A stretch of DNA of 25,560 bases from an uncultured Pseudomonas sp. (GTDB taxonomy: Bacteria; Pseudomonadota; Gammaproteobacteria; Pseudomonadales; Pseudomonadaceae). The notes under the pieces are model-generated. The model did no database searches and had not been told where the DNA came from. It saw nothing but the letters and a program-made list of their open reading frames with translations. The stretch lies in contig NZ_CAMPHV010000058.1 in assembly GCF_946886105.1 (NCBI RefSeq), forward strand, positions 1 to 25,560. The letters run 5' to 3'. The position numbers and the translations under genes were made by a program. Below are positions 7,669-15,638 of this stretch, in pieces; position 1 is the first letter of the stretch, and the number at the start of each line of letters is the position of its first letter.

Positions 7669-7905
7669 ATGAAACCAGAAGACCTGCTCCTGCTCGTGAC
7701 CCGGGAAATGCCCTACGGCAAATACAAGGGCCGTTTGCTCGCCGATTTGCCGGGCAACTACCTCAACTGGTTCGCCCGCGAAGGTTTCCCCTCTGGCGAG
7801 ATCGGCCGCCTGCTGGCCCTGATGCAGGAGATCGACCATAACGGCCTGTCGGGCTTGCTCGATCCGCTGCGGAGCAAGCCGCGGGCGCCGTTCAAGGGGC
7901 GGTAA
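7669..7905 (+). CDS. DUF3820 family protein
   Basis: This 78-aa protein has the conserved features of DUF3820: MPYGKYKGRLLADLP, NYLNWFAREGFP and LLALMQEIDHNGL. Family members are about 70-80 aa, which fits the ATG at 7669 (MKPEDLL); an ATG four codons upstream (7657) is also possible. The frame is open further upstream but the extra part does not resemble the family. The function is not established; the fold is probably a small nucleic-acid- or exonuclease-associated domain, judged only from family descriptions. It stands alone between two minus-strand genes. Confidence 0.8.
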   Translation: MKPEDLLLLVTREMPYGKYKGRLLADLPGNYLNWFAREGFPSGEIGRLLALMQEIDHNGLSGLLDPLRSKPRAPFKGR

Positions 7906-7946
7906 GGGCGCCGTAGATCCATCTCGATATGCCCGCAGGCGGGCAT

Positions 7947-9005
7947 TCACTGCAACTTGGCGCTCAAGGGCTTACGCAGCTCGTCGGCCCAGGCCACCAG
8001 CGGCACGTCCACCTCCGGTTGCCAGATTCGCGTCCATAACAGCGCCAAACGGCGCAGGTCGCCGCGGTCCATCGGCCAGCGTTGTACCTGTTGGGCGAGC
8101 TGCCAGGTGCCGTCTTGTTGGCTGGCGAAGTCGAAGCGGAACGGATGGAAGCCGGTCATCCCCAGACGCAGGTCGGTGACCACCAGGTGCGGGCCGATCT
8201 GGTCGTAGCGCAGCACGCCGTCGGTGAACCAGACCAGACGCGCATGGGTGCTTGAGTCCGCGAGTACATCGGCCAATTGGCTGCCGCGGGGAATTCGCCC
8301 CAGTTGCGCTGGTGTTCTATCGAACCAGCTGACCAGCGCCTCATGGTAGTAGTCGCCATCCAATACGATCACCCGCCATAGCAGGCTGTTGAACGGAGTC
8401 GGCGTGCTGAACAGCCTGTCGGCCTGAATGCCCTGCTTGGCCAGTTGCGCTTCCACCCGCTGCTCGGCCATGTATTTGCCGCTCAGGGTGAAGCCCAGAT
8501 AGAGGGTGGAAAGCAGCAGGGCGATAGCCGGCGCTTTGGCGCTTTTATCGCGCAGGCCGAACAGCAGACCCAGGGCAACCGCGCCGATCAACGGCAAGGT
8601 ATACAGCGGGTCGATGATAAAGATGCTCGACCAGGCGGTCGGCGTCGGCGTCAGCGGCCAGAACAACTGGGTGCCATAGCTGGTAAAGGCGTCCAGCAGC
8701 GGGTGGGTGATCAGCGCCAGCCAGACGGCGAAAAACAGCCTTCGCGCGGAGTAGTTGGGGTTGGGGCGAAAGCGCCGGGTCAGCCAGGTCAACAGCAAGG
8801 CCAGGGCGCTGAGGACGAACAGCGAATGGCTGAAGCCACGGTGATAGGTCATATCGGCCACGGCGTCGCCGTAGTCGATGATCACGTCCAGGTCCGGCAG
8901 CGTGCCGAGCATGGCGCCGTACAGCAACGCCTTGCGTCCTTGCCAGCGGCCGAGCAGGGCGCCTTGAATGCTGGCGCCAAGCACCGCTTGGGTAATCGAA
9001 TCCAT
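7947..9005 (-). CDS. YdjM-type membrane-bound metal-dependent hydrolase
   Basis: This 352-aa protein starts MDSITQAVLGASI and has the features of the YdjM/DUF457 family of inner-membrane metal-dependent hydrolases: Asp38/Asp40 (LPDLD), HRGFSHS (His55, His60) and THPLLDAFTSYGTQLF (His101, Asp105). About four to five hydrophobic segments lie in the first 190 residues, followed by a soluble C-terminal domain (about 195-352) of unknown role. The substrate is unknown; E. coli YdjM is LexA-controlled, but I see no LexA box (CTG-N10-CAG) that I would assign here. It is a single gene, with a 227-bp gap to arfB at its start, and ends about 40 bp from the DUF3820 gene. Confidence 0.85.
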   Translation of the reverse strand: MDSITQAVLGASIQGALLGRWQGRKALLYGAMLGTLPDLDVIIDYGDAVADMTYHRGFSHSLFVLSALALLLTWLTRRFRPNPNYSARRLFFAVWLALITHPLLDAFTSYGTQLFWPLTPTPTAWSSIFIIDPLYTLPLIGAVALGLLFGLRDKSAKAPAIALLLSTLYLGFTLSGKYMAEQRVEAQLAKQGIQADRLFSTPTPFNSLLWRVIVLDGDYYHEALVSWFDRTPAQLGRIPRGSQLADVLADSSTHARLVWFTDGVLRYDQIGPHLVVTDLRLGMTGFHPFRFDFASQQDGTWQLAQQVQRWPMDRGDLRRLALLWTRIWQPEVDVPLVAWADELRKPLSAKLQ

Positions 9006-9232
9006 CGCAACAGGTCTCGAGCTGAGTCAGACGGCTAACTTAGCTCAGCTTATCGACCTTGGCAGCGGCTAAATTTACAGCAAAGATTTCAGCGGCGCGC
9101 GGCGCCGATATAGTGCGCGGGCCCGGGCGATTTGCCGGTATGGGGCGATGCCGGTAACGTAAGGCCGCATTATCGGGGCATAGACGCCCACCACCTCACA
9201 AAGGCTTACCGCGCCATGGATCTGCCGTGCTT

Positions 9233-9646
9233 ATGCTGGTGATCTCCAACAGCATCCATCTAGCCGACGACGAGATCGAGCTGACCGCCATCCGCGCCCA
9301 GGGCGCCGGTGGGCAGAACGTCAACAAGGTCTCCAGCGCCGTGCACCTGCGCTTCGATAGCCAGGCTTCGTCCTTGTCGCCGTTCTACAAGGAGCGTTTG
9401 CTGGCGCTACGCGACAGCCGCATCACCGCCGACGGGGTGGTGATTATCAAGGCGCAGCAGTACCGCACCCAGGAACAGAACCGCGCCGACGCCCTCGAGC
9501 GTCTGGCCGAGTTGATCCGCAACGCCGGCAAAACCGAAAAAGCCCGGCGCCCGACCAAGCCGACCCTGGGCTCGAAGAAGCGCCGTTTGGAAGGCAAGAG
9601 CAAGCGCGGGGCGATCAAGGCGGGCAGGGGCAAGGTGGATTTCTAA
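9233..9646 (+). CDS. arfB: Alternative ribosome-rescue peptidyl-tRNA hydrolase ArfB
   Basis: This 137-aa protein is ArfB (YaeJ), which enters stalled ribosomes lacking a stop codon and hydrolyses the peptidyl-tRNA. The release-factor catalytic motif GAGGQNVNKV is present with GGQ at residues 26-28, followed by a Lys/Arg-rich C-terminal tail (TRR-type segments ending KSKRGAIKAGRGKVDF) that in ArfB lies in the empty mRNA channel. ATG 9233 (MLVISNSIHL) is chosen because family members start this way; a GTG six bases upstream is also in frame. The stop codon overlaps that of the convergent transporter gene by three bases, so the two 3' ends share sequence. Confidence 0.93.
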   Translation: MLVISNSIHLADDEIELTAIRAQGAGGQNVNKVSSAVHLRFDSQASSLSPFYKERLLALRDSRITADGVVIIKAQQYRTQEQNRADALERLAELIRNAGKTEKARRPTKPTLGSKKRRLEGKSKRGAIKAGRGKVDF

Positions 9647-10284
9647 CTGCTGCGTACGGCCTTGGCTTCGGCTTCCTCCGCCAGTTCCTGGCGCGCATGA
9701 CGCATCACCTGATAGGACGACGTCACTGCAAGACCGGCCATGATGCTGGCCACCAGCAGGTCCGGCCAGGCGCTGCCGGTGCCGAACACGCCGAGGGCGG
9801 CGAACAGCACGGCGATATTGCCGAGAGCGTCGTTGCGCGAGCACAGCCAGACGCTGCGCATATTGCTATCGCCTTCGCGGTAGGCGTAGAGCAGGGCTGC
9901 CACGCCAACATTGGCCAGCAACGCCAGAGAACCGACCCAGCCCATGGTGGGCGCGTCGGGCACCTGGCCGCTGAGCAGGTGCCAGATCGCCGCGATCAGC
10001 ACGCCGACGCCGAATGCCATCATCGACAGGGCTTTGAACAGCGAGGCCTTGGCGCGCAGGGTCAGGCTCATGCCCAGCACCAGCAGGCTGACGCCGTAGT
10101 TGGCGGCGTCGCCGAGAAAATCCAGCGAATCCGCCAGCAGCGATACCGAATCGGCACGTACGCCGGCGATGACTTCCACCCCGAACATCCCCAGGTTGAC
10201 CACCAGGGCGGCCCAGAGAATCTTGCGATAGCGCTTGGTGAGGCGAGTGGTTTCACATGCGGTACTGCAGCAGTTGGCGCCCAT
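9643..10284 (-). CDS. Short CDF-family heavy-metal cation transporter
   Basis: This 213-aa membrane protein has about six hydrophobic segments and belongs to the cation diffusion facilitator superfamily, which exports divalent metals from the cytoplasm. The TM2 metal site is Asp55-x3-Asp59 (DFLGD) within ADSLDFLGDA. The equivalent TM5 motif, usually His-x3-Asp, reads Cys148-x3-Asp152 (CSRND). The protein lacks the cytoplasmic C-terminal domain of CzcD/FieF (about 300 aa in total). Its N-terminus has a Cys cluster (MGANCCSTAC). Together these suggest a soft metal such as Cd, Pb or Hg, but that is inference. It is divergent from a MerR-family gene and its start is 30 bp from a MerR-type promoter, so it is probably metal-induced. 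Its 3' end overlaps arfB. Confidence 0.85.
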   Translation of the reverse strand: MGANCCSTACETTRLTKRYRKILWAALVVNLGMFGVEVIAGVRADSVSLLADSLDFLGDAANYGVSLLVLGMSLTLRAKASLFKALSMMAFGVGVLIAAIWHLLSGQVPDAPTMGWVGSLALLANVGVAALLYAYREGDSNMRSVWLCSRNDALGNIAVLFAALGVFGTGSAWPDLLVASIMAGLAVTSSYQVMRHARQELAEEAEAKAVRSS

Positions 10285-10313
10285 TAGGCTTCTCCTGTAA
10301 GGGGATGGGCAGT

Positions 10314-10344
10314 ACGCTAAACCCTGTAGTCACTACGGAGTCAA
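10314..10344 (-). promoter_or_regulatory. MerR-type promoter/operator for the CDF transporter gene
   Basis: On the minus strand, TTGACT (-35, 10339-10344) and TAGCGT (-10, 10314-10319) are separated by 19 bp, the long spacer typical of MerR-family activated promoters. The spacer carries an imperfect dyad (accctgtag-tca-ctacggagt, 10321-10341; 7 of 9 arm positions pair) centred between the boxes, resembling CadR/PbrR-type operators. The regulator gene's ribosome binding site (ggag, 10337-10340) lies inside the site, so it is likely autoregulated too. Confidence 0.85.
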
Positions 10345-10347
10345 GCC

Positions 10348-10779
10348 ATGGGCAAACCACTGACCATCGGCGGGTTGAGCCGCGAGAGCGGGGTCAATCT
10401 GGAAACCATTCGTTTTTATGAGCGTAGCGGGTTGCTGCCACAACCCAAACGTAGCGCGTCGGGCTATCGGCATTACGAGGAGGCCGATATTCGCCGGGTA
10501 CGCTTTATCCGTCGCGGCCGCGAACTGGGCTTCAGCCTGGATGAGATCCGCACGCTGCTCGGTTTGGCCGCGCAGCCCCATAGCCCCTGCGCGGAGGCAG
10601 ATCAGCTGGTGCAAGAACACCTGCTGACCATCGATATGCGGATTCGCGATCTGCAGAAGATGAAAGCCGAACTGAGCAAGCTCGCCGGCTGCACCAGCGC
10701 CGAGGCCGAACATTGCCGGCTGTTGGAGGCGCTGGACAGCCGGGCCTGTTGCGCGGTGCAGGAAGGCGAGAACTACTGA
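10348..10779 (+). CDS. MerR-family heavy-metal-responsive regulator
   Basis: This 143-aa protein has an N-terminal winged helix-turn-helix (TIGGLSRESGVNLETIRFYERSGLL, residues 6-30 region) with the MerR RFYE and GYRHY motifs, a dimerisation helix (about 82-112), and a metal-binding region. Candidate ligands are Cys81, Cys115 and Cys123, the positions used by MerR, ZntR and CadR (their spacings differ slightly), with an extra Cys134-Cys135 pair near the C-terminus. It should bind the spacer dyad just upstream of its own start and activate the divergent CDF transporter gene by DNA distortion when metal is bound. Which metal cannot be decided; the absence of a His-rich tail is unlike P. putida CadR. 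The 3' end overlaps mgsA by seven bases. Confidence 0.88.
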   Translation: MGKPLTIGGLSRESGVNLETIRFYERSGLLPQPKRSASGYRHYEEADIRRVRFIRRGRELGFSLDEIRTLLGLAAQPHSPCAEADQLVQEHLLTIDMRIRDLQKMKAELSKLAGCTSAEAEHCRLLEALDSRACCAVQEGENY

Positions 10780-11237
10780 CGCTGGTCGAGATAGCTCTGG
10801 TAGTCCGGCACCCGATAGTCGTGGGCCTGATCCAGCAGGGCGCTGCCGAGCATGTAATCGGCGCTGCTTTCGTTGCAGGCCACGGGAATGTTCCACACCG
10901 CCGCTACCCGCAGCAGCGCCTTGATATCCGGGTCGTGGGGCTGCTGCTCGAAGGGGTCCCAGAAGAACACCAGCATATCCACCCGCTGCTCGGCGATGCG
11001 CGCGCCCAGCTGCTGATCGCCGCCCAGCGGCCCGCTGATCATGCATTCGATCGGCAGGCCGAGACGCCGGCCCAGCAACAGGCCGGTGGTGCCGGTCGCC
11101 AGCAGATGATGGTGCGCCAGCTTGTCGCGCTGACGTTCGCTCCAGTCGAGCAAAAACTCCTTGCAGTGGTCGTGGGCGACCAGCGCGATACGCTTGCGCG
11201 CGGGCAGGGTGGCTGTGGTGAAGCTGATACGCGGCAT
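10773..11237 (-). CDS. mgsA: Methylglyoxal synthase
   Basis: This 154-aa enzyme converts dihydroxyacetone phosphate to methylglyoxal and phosphate. All key residues of E. coli MgsA are found with an offset of three: His22 (AHDHCK), Lys26, the TGTTG phosphate loop (48-52), Asp74 (GPLGGDQQ), Asp94 (FFWDP), His101 and Asp104 (HDPDIKALLR). ATG 11237 is preferred, with agga just upstream; the frame is open for 76 more codons upstream but that part is REP-repeat sequence with no family similarity. It lies downstream of gap in the same direction, with two REPINs between, which links it to triose-phosphate flux. It converges with and overlaps the merR gene. Confidence 0.94.
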   Translation of the reverse strand: MPRISFTTATLPARKRIALVAHDHCKEFLLDWSERQRDKLAHHHLLATGTTGLLLGRRLGLPIECMISGPLGGDQQLGARIAEQRVDMLVFFWDPFEQQPHDPDIKALLRVAAVWNIPVACNESSADYMLGSALLDQAHDYRVPDYQSYLDQRQ

Positions 11238-11360
11238 GGTGGGTTCCTGGATTTGCTCGGTGTAAGGGGTTAGAGAGTGGGTTCTTTGCGTTGGGCTTCG
11301 CAGGCTCAGCGCCAACCTACGAATGCGACAACCTCCGGCATCAAGGGTGAACGCGATCCC

Positions 11361-11429
11361 GTAGCCCGGATGCAATCCGGGGATGGTCTTTCGGCCAGCG
11401 CCGATGCCCCCGGATTTCATCCTGGCTAC
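11361..11429. repeat. REPIN palindrome
   Basis: gtagcccggatgcaatccgg at the left is matched by the inverse arm ccggatttcatcctggctac at the right, about 30 bases apart. The right arm has two changes. It is one of two adjacent copies between gap and mgsA. Confidence 0.85.
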
Positions 11430-11471
11430 AAGAGCCTGCTCTCGCCGTGAGGTCGCATGGCGCAAAGCGTT

Positions 11472-11549
11472 GTAGCCCGAATAAGCCTAGGCGCAATCCG
11501 GGGATGGTTTTATGGCCAGCACCGATTCCCCGGATTTCATCCGGGTTAC
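11472..11549. repeat. REPIN palindrome, diverged copy
   Basis: The left arm (gtagcccgaataagcctagg plus cgcaatccgggg) holds an insertion of about nine bases relative to other copies. The right arm ends ccgggttac. It lies just after the gap stop codon and may help end that transcript. Confidence 0.8.
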
Positions 11550-11557
11550 GAGCGTTT

Positions 11558-12559
11558 TCAATCCGCGTTGCAAAGGGCCAGGCAGTTATCCAGCATGCGG
11601 TTGGAGAAGCCCCACTCGTTGTCGTACCAGGCCATGACTTTGACCAGCTTGCCGCTGACTTTGGTGTGGTTGGCGTCGAAGATCGCCGACAGCGGGTTGT
11701 GATTGAAATCGCAGGAGACCAGCGGCAGGTCGTTATAGCCAAGCACCTTGGATTGCTTGCTGGCGGCCAGGAGCAGGGCGTTGACCTCGTCGGCGCTGGT
11801 TTCGCGCTGCACTTGCAGGGTCAGGTCGACCAGCGACACGTTGATCACCGGCACGCGCACCGCCATGCCGGTGAATTTGCCGGCCAGCTCCGGCAGCACC
11901 AGGCCCACGGCTTCGGCCGCGCCGGTTTTGGTCGGGATCATCGATTGGGTGGCCGAGCGCGCGCGGTAGGGGTCGCTGTGGTAAACGTCTGAGAGGTTTT
12001 GGTCGTTGGTGTAGGCGTGAATGGTGGTCATCAGCCCCTGTTCGATCCCCAGGGCGCGTTGCAGCACCTGGGCCACCGGTGCCAGGCAGTTGGTGGTGCA
12101 GGAGGCGTTGGAGATGATCTGATGGGACTGGTGCAGAATGTCGTGGTTGACGCCGTAGACCACGGTGGCGTCGGCGCCTTTGGCCGGTGCGGAGATGATC
12201 ACCTTACGCGCGCCGGCGGCGATATGCGCAGCGGCTTTGTCGCGGTCGGTGAACAGCCCGGTGCATTCGAACACCACATCGACCCGCTGATCCTTCCACG
12301 GCAATTCCGCCGGGTTACGAATGGCGCTGACGGCGATACGATCGCCATTGATCGTCAGGTTTTCCTGATCGTGCTCGACCTGGCCGTCAAAAATGCCATG
12401 TACGCTGTCGTACTTGAATAGATGCGCGTTCATCGCGCTGTCGCCCAGATCGTTGATGGCCACGACCTGCAGCTGTTGGCGGTAATCCTGCGTGTAGAGC
12501 GCGCGCAGAACGTTACGGCCGATACGGCCAAAACCATTGATGGCAATTCGAAGCGTCAT
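11558..12559 (-). CDS. gap: Type I glyceraldehyde-3-phosphate dehydrogenase
   Basis: This 333-aa NAD-dependent enzyme oxidises glyceraldehyde 3-phosphate to 1,3-bisphosphoglycerate in the lower Entner-Doudoroff/glycolytic pathway. An N-terminal Rossmann fold ([10 protein letters not shown], 7-16; Asp37 after beta-2) is followed by the catalytic Cys154 in [12 protein letters not shown] and His181 in [10 protein letters not shown], and the C-terminal [12 protein letters not shown]. The gene is divergent from edd, as in P. putida (gap-1) and P. aeruginosa (PA3195). A predicted sigma-70 promoter with a HexR site over its start region lies just upstream. Erythrose-4-phosphate dehydrogenase (Epd) is a less likely alternative; the neighbourhood and the PTKTGAA segment favour GAPDH. 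Confidence 0.95.
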   Translation of the reverse strand: MTLRIAINGFGRIGRNVLRALYTQDYRQQLQVVAINDLGDSAMNAHLFKYDSVHGIFDGQVEHDQENLTINGDRIAVSAIRNPAELPWKDQRVDVVFECTGLFTDRDKAAAHIAAGARKVIISAPAKGADATVVYGVNHDILHQSHQIISNASCTTNCLAPVAQVLQRALGIEQGLMTTIHAYTNDQNLSDVYHSDPYRARSATQSMIPTKTGAAEAVGLVLPELAGKFTGMAVRVPVINVSLVDLTLQVQRETSADEVNALLLAASKQSKVLGYNDLPLVSCDFNHNPLSAIFDANHTKVSGKLVKVMAWYDNEWGFSNRMLDNCLALCNAD

Positions 12560-12583
12560 AAGTAAGGTCTCGTTGTGGTTTTG

Positions 12584-12598
12584 TTGTTTTAATTACAA
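12584..12598. promoter_or_regulatory. HexR-type operator, perfect match
   Basis: ttgttttaattacaa matches the published HexR consensus TTGT-N7/8-ACAA of pseudomonads exactly, with N7. HexR is known to bind the gap/edd region in P. putida and to be released by 2-keto-3-deoxy-6-phosphogluconate. It lies 25 bp before the gap start codon. Confidence 0.85.
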
Positions 12599-12625
12599 GA
12601 TTATGCTCATGAAACTAGAAATCAA
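12598..12625 (-). promoter_or_regulatory. Predicted promoter of gap
   Basis: On the minus strand, TTGATT (12620-12625) and TAATCT (12598-12603) are separated by 16 bp, near the sigma-70 consensus. The HexR-type site begins at the last base of the -10 box and covers the expected start of transcription, a layout that would give repression. Confidence 0.55.
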
Positions 12626-12645
12626 GCGTTTTAGCTGGCAATATT

Positions 12646-12660
12646 TTGTTAAAACTACAT
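12646..12660. promoter_or_regulatory. HexR-type operator, near match, for edd
   Basis: ttgttaaaactacat matches TTGT-N7-ACAA at seven of eight fixed positions. It lies 33 bp before the edd start codon, so it is well placed to repress the edd promoter, which I could not define more closely. Confidence 0.7.
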
Positions 12661-12692
12661 ACAGCTGTTGCTCGTTAACCTGGAGTTGAGCC

Positions 12693-14522
12693 ATGCATCC
12701 CCGTGTTCAAGAGGTAACCGACCGCCTGATCGCCCGCAGCCGTGCCACCCGCGAGCGCTATCTGGCGCAGATGGGCGCCGCCGCTGGCGAGGGGCCGCAC
12801 CGCAGCAGCCTGCAGTGCGCCAACTTCGCCCATGGGGTGGCCGGCTGCGGATCGGCCAGCGACAAGCAGCGCCTGCGTCTGACCAACGAGGCCAACGTCG
12901 GCATCGTCTCGGCGTATAACGACATGCTTTCGGCGCACCAGCCCTACGAACACTTTCCCGAACTGATCAAGCAGGCCCTGCGCGAAATCGGCTCGGTCGG
13001 CCAGTTCGCCGGCGGCGTGCCGGCGATGTGCGACGGCGTGACCCAGGGCGAGCCGGGCATGGAATTGAGCCTGGCCAGCCGCGAAGTGATCGCCATGGCG
13101 ACTGCCGTGGCGCTGTCGCATAACATGTTCGACGCCGCCCTGATGCTCGGCATCTGCGACAAGATCATCCCCGGCTTGATGATAGGCGCGCTGCGTTTCG
13201 GCCATTTGCCGATGGTCTTCGTGCCCGGCGGGCCGATGCCCTCGGGCATTCCCAACAAGCAGAAGGCCGAAGTGCGTCAGCGCTACGCCGAGGGCAAGGC
13301 CAGCCGCGAGGAACTGCTCGAATCGGAAATGCAGTCCTACCACAGCCCCGGCACCTGCACCTTTTACGGCACCGCCAATACCAACCAGGTGGTGATGGAA
13401 ATCATGGGCCTGCACTTGCCCGGCTCGTCCTTCGTCAACCCCTACACGCCGCTGCGCGACGAGCTGACCCGCGAAGCCGCGCGCCAGGTCACCCGCCTGA
13501 CCAAGCAGAACGGCACCTATCTACCGCTGTGCCAGATCATCGACGAGAAGGCCATCGTCAACTCGGTGGTGGCGCTCAACGCCACCGGCGGCTCGACCAA
13601 CCACACCCTGCATATCCCGGCCTTCGCCCGGGCGGCCGGTATTCAGCTGACCTGGGAGGACATGGCCGATCTGTCGGCGGTGACCCCGAGCCTGGCTAAG
13701 GTCTATCCCAACGGCCAGGCCGACGTGAATCACTTCCACGCCAGCGGCGGCGTGCCATTCATGGTGCGCACGCTGCTCGAGGCCGGCTTGCTGCATGAGG
13801 ACGTCTACACCGTAATGGGTCAGGGCTTGTCGCGTTACACCCAGGAGCCTTTTCTCGACGACGGCGTATTGACCTGGCGCGAGGGCCCGCGCGCGAGCCT
13901 CGACCCGAATATTTTGCGCTCGGTCGGCGAGGCGTTTTCGCCGGAAGGCGGCCTGCGCGTGCTCGACGGCAACCTCGGCCGCGGTGTGGCCAAGGTCTCC
14001 GCGGTGGCGCCCGAGCACCAGATCGTCGAAGCGCCGGCGCGGGTGTTCCAGAGCCAGCTCGAACTCGCCGATGCCTTCAAGGCCGGCGAGCTGGAGCGCG
14101 ATTTCGTCGCCGTAGTGCGCTTTCAAGGGCCCAAGGCCAATGGCATGCCCGAACTGCACAAACTCACGCCCTATCTCGGCGTGTTGCAGGATCGCGGCTA
14201 CAAGGTCGCCTTGGTCACTGACGGGCGCATGTCCGGCGCCTCGGGCAAGGTGCCAGCGGCCATTCATGTCAGCCCCGAAGCCTGGGATGGCGGGCCGCTG
14301 GCCAAGGTGCGCGATGGCGATGTGATCCGCGTCGACGGCGTTGCCGGCACGCTGCAAGTGCTGGTCGATGACGCCGAGTGGGCGGCGCGCGAAGTGGTGC
14401 TGCGACCAACCGATGGCGGTATCGGTTGCGGACGCGAGCTGTTCGGCTTTATGCGTGCGGCTTTCAGCCCGGCCGAGCACGGCGCCAGCGTGTTCAGCGC
14501 CGATCTGGAGGCGCTGAAGTGA
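12693..14522 (+). CDS. edd: 6-Phosphogluconate dehydratase
   Basis: This 609-aa iron-sulfur enzyme of the IlvD/Edd family dehydrates 6-phosphogluconate to 2-keto-3-deoxy-6-phosphogluconate, the first dedicated step of the Entner-Doudoroff pathway. Length matches Edd. Family motifs are present: [14 protein letters not shown] (Cys113), [15 protein letters not shown] (Cys155) and [13 protein letters not shown] (Cys222) as cluster and active-site cysteines, and [22 protein letters not shown] near the C-terminus. ATG 12693 is preceded by ggag. The stop overlaps the GTG start of glk in the four-base GTGA, which indicates translational coupling. A HexR-type site lies upstream. Confidence 0.97.
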   Translation: MHPRVQEVTDRLIARSRATRERYLAQMGAAAGEGPHRSSLQCANFAHGVAGCGSASDKQRLRLTNEANVGIVSAYNDMLSAHQPYEHFPELIKQALREIGSVGQFAGGVPAMCDGVTQGEPGMELSLASREVIAMATAVALSHNMFDAALMLGICDKIIPGLMIGALRFGHLPMVFVPGGPMPSGIPNKQKAEVRQRYAEGKASREELLESEMQSYHSPGTCTFYGTANTNQVVMEIMGLHLPGSSFVNPYTPLRDELTREAARQVTRLTKQNGTYLPLCQIIDEKAIVNSVVALNATGGSTNHTLHIPAFARAAGIQLTWEDMADLSAVTPSLAKVYPNGQADVNHFHASGGVPFMVRTLLEAGLLHEDVYTVMGQGLSRYTQEPFLDDGVLTWREGPRASLDPNILRSVGEAFSPEGGLRVLDGNLGRGVAKVSAVAPEHQIVEAPARVFQSQLELADAFKAGELERDFVAVVRFQGPKANGMPELHKLTPYLGVLQDRGYKVALVTDGRMSGASGKVPAAIHVSPEAWDGGPLAKVRDGDVIRVDGVAGTLQVLVDDAEWAAREVVLRPTDGGIGCGRELFGFMRAAFSPAEHGASVFSADLEALK

Positions 14523-15478
14523 AGCTGGCACTGGTTGGCGATATCGGTGGCACCAATGCCCGTTTCGCCCTCTGGCGTGACGAGGAACTGGAGTCGGTGC
14601 GGGTTTTGCCCGTTGCCGATTACCTCGGGCCGGAACAGGCGATCCAGGTCTATCTGGCTGAGCTGGGACTGCCCCTGGGCTCGATCGATTCGGTATGCCT
14701 GGCCTGCGCCGGGCCGGTCGATGGCGACCTGTTCCGCTTCACCAACAATCACTGGCAGATCAGCCGCACGGCGTTCTGCCGCGAATTGCAGGTGCGCGAA
14801 CTGCTGTTGGTCAACGATTTCACCGCGATGGCCCTGGGCATGACCCGCTTGCACGACGACGAGCGCCTCAGCGTCTGTCCCGGCGAGGCCGAGCGCGACC
14901 GTCCCTGCGTGGTGATCGGCCCGGGTACCGGCCTTGGCGTCGGCACCTTGCTGGCGCTGGCCGATGGCAGTTGGCGGGCGTTGCCGGGCGAGGGCGGGCA
15001 TGTCGATCTGCCGATCGGCACGCCGCGAGAAGCTGAGCTTTGGCAGCAGTTGTATCGTCAACTCGGTCACGTACGGGCCGAGGACGTGCTCAGCGGCGGT
15101 GGCCTGTTGCAGCTGTATAGCGCGATTTGCGCGGTGGATGGACATGCGCCGCGGCTGTCTTCGCCGGCCGAAGTCACAGCCGCGGCGCTGGCCGGTGACC
15201 CGGTCGCGCTCGCGGTGCTGGAGCAATTCTGTTGCTGGCTGGGCCGCGCGGCGGGCAACAACGTGCTGACTTTGGGCGCGCGCGGCGGCGTCTATATCGT
15301 CGGCGGCGTGGTGCCGCGGTTTGCTGAGTTGTTCCTAGCCAGCGGATTTGCCAAGAGCTTCAGAGACAAGGGCCGCATGAGCGACTACTTTGACGGCATT
15401 CCGGTGTGGTTGGTGACCGCCCAATACCCTGGGTTGATGGGCGCGGGTGTGGCTTTGCAGCAAGCGGCTGGACAGTAG
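14519..15478 (+). CDS. glk: Glucokinase
   Basis: This 319-aa enzyme phosphorylates cytoplasmic glucose to glucose 6-phosphate with ATP. It belongs to the bacterial Glk (group A, non-ROK) family: [13 protein letters not shown] (phosphate-binding, 4-16), [11 protein letters not shown] (98-108) with the likely catalytic base Asp100, GPGTGLGVG (134-142) and [11 protein letters not shown]. The start is a GTG at 14519 overlapping the edd stop by four bases; the frame is open earlier inside edd but the family N-terminus begins here. It links glucose imported by Gts to the pathway enzymes next to it. A REPIN follows the stop codon before gltR. Confidence 0.96.
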   Translation: MKLALVGDIGGTNARFALWRDEELESVRVLPVADYLGPEQAIQVYLAELGLPLGSIDSVCLACAGPVDGDLFRFTNNHWQISRTAFCRELQVRELLLVNDFTAMALGMTRLHDDERLSVCPGEAERDRPCVVIGPGTGLGVGTLLALADGSWRALPGEGGHVDLPIGTPREAELWQQLYRQLGHVRAEDVLSGGGLLQLYSAICAVDGHAPRLSSPAEVTAAALAGDPVALAVLEQFCCWLGRAAGNNVLTLGARGGVYIVGGVVPRFAELFLASGFAKSFRDKGRMSDYFDGIPVWLVTAQYPGLMGAGVALQQAAGQ

Positions 15479-15500
15479 CACTGCTTAGTTCAAGGCACCG

Positions 15501-15569
15501 GTAGCCCGGATGAAATCCGGGGCATCGCTGGCGGCCATAAAGCCGCTCCCCGGATTGCATCCGGGCTAC
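15501..15569. repeat. REPIN palindrome
   Basis: Opposed arms gtagcccggatgaaatccgg and ccggattgcatccgggctac, 69 bp in total. It lies between glk and gltR, where it may separate the metabolic genes from the regulators in the transcript. Confidence 0.88.
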
Positions 15570-15638
15570 GAAACGTCGTTCGCATGCCTGAATGGCCCTC
15601 GTTGGTTTGATAATTGATAACAATAAGGAAGGCGGACT

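Noticed and set aside
9006..9232. Possible small gene or RNA between the membrane hydrolase and arfB
   Set aside because: There is no frame with a start, ribosome binding site and family match, and no clear terminator or structured RNA.
11238..11465. N-terminal extension of methylglyoxal synthase
   Set aside because: The added 76 residues are translated REPIN sequence and are not found in the family, whose normal length is about 150 aa.
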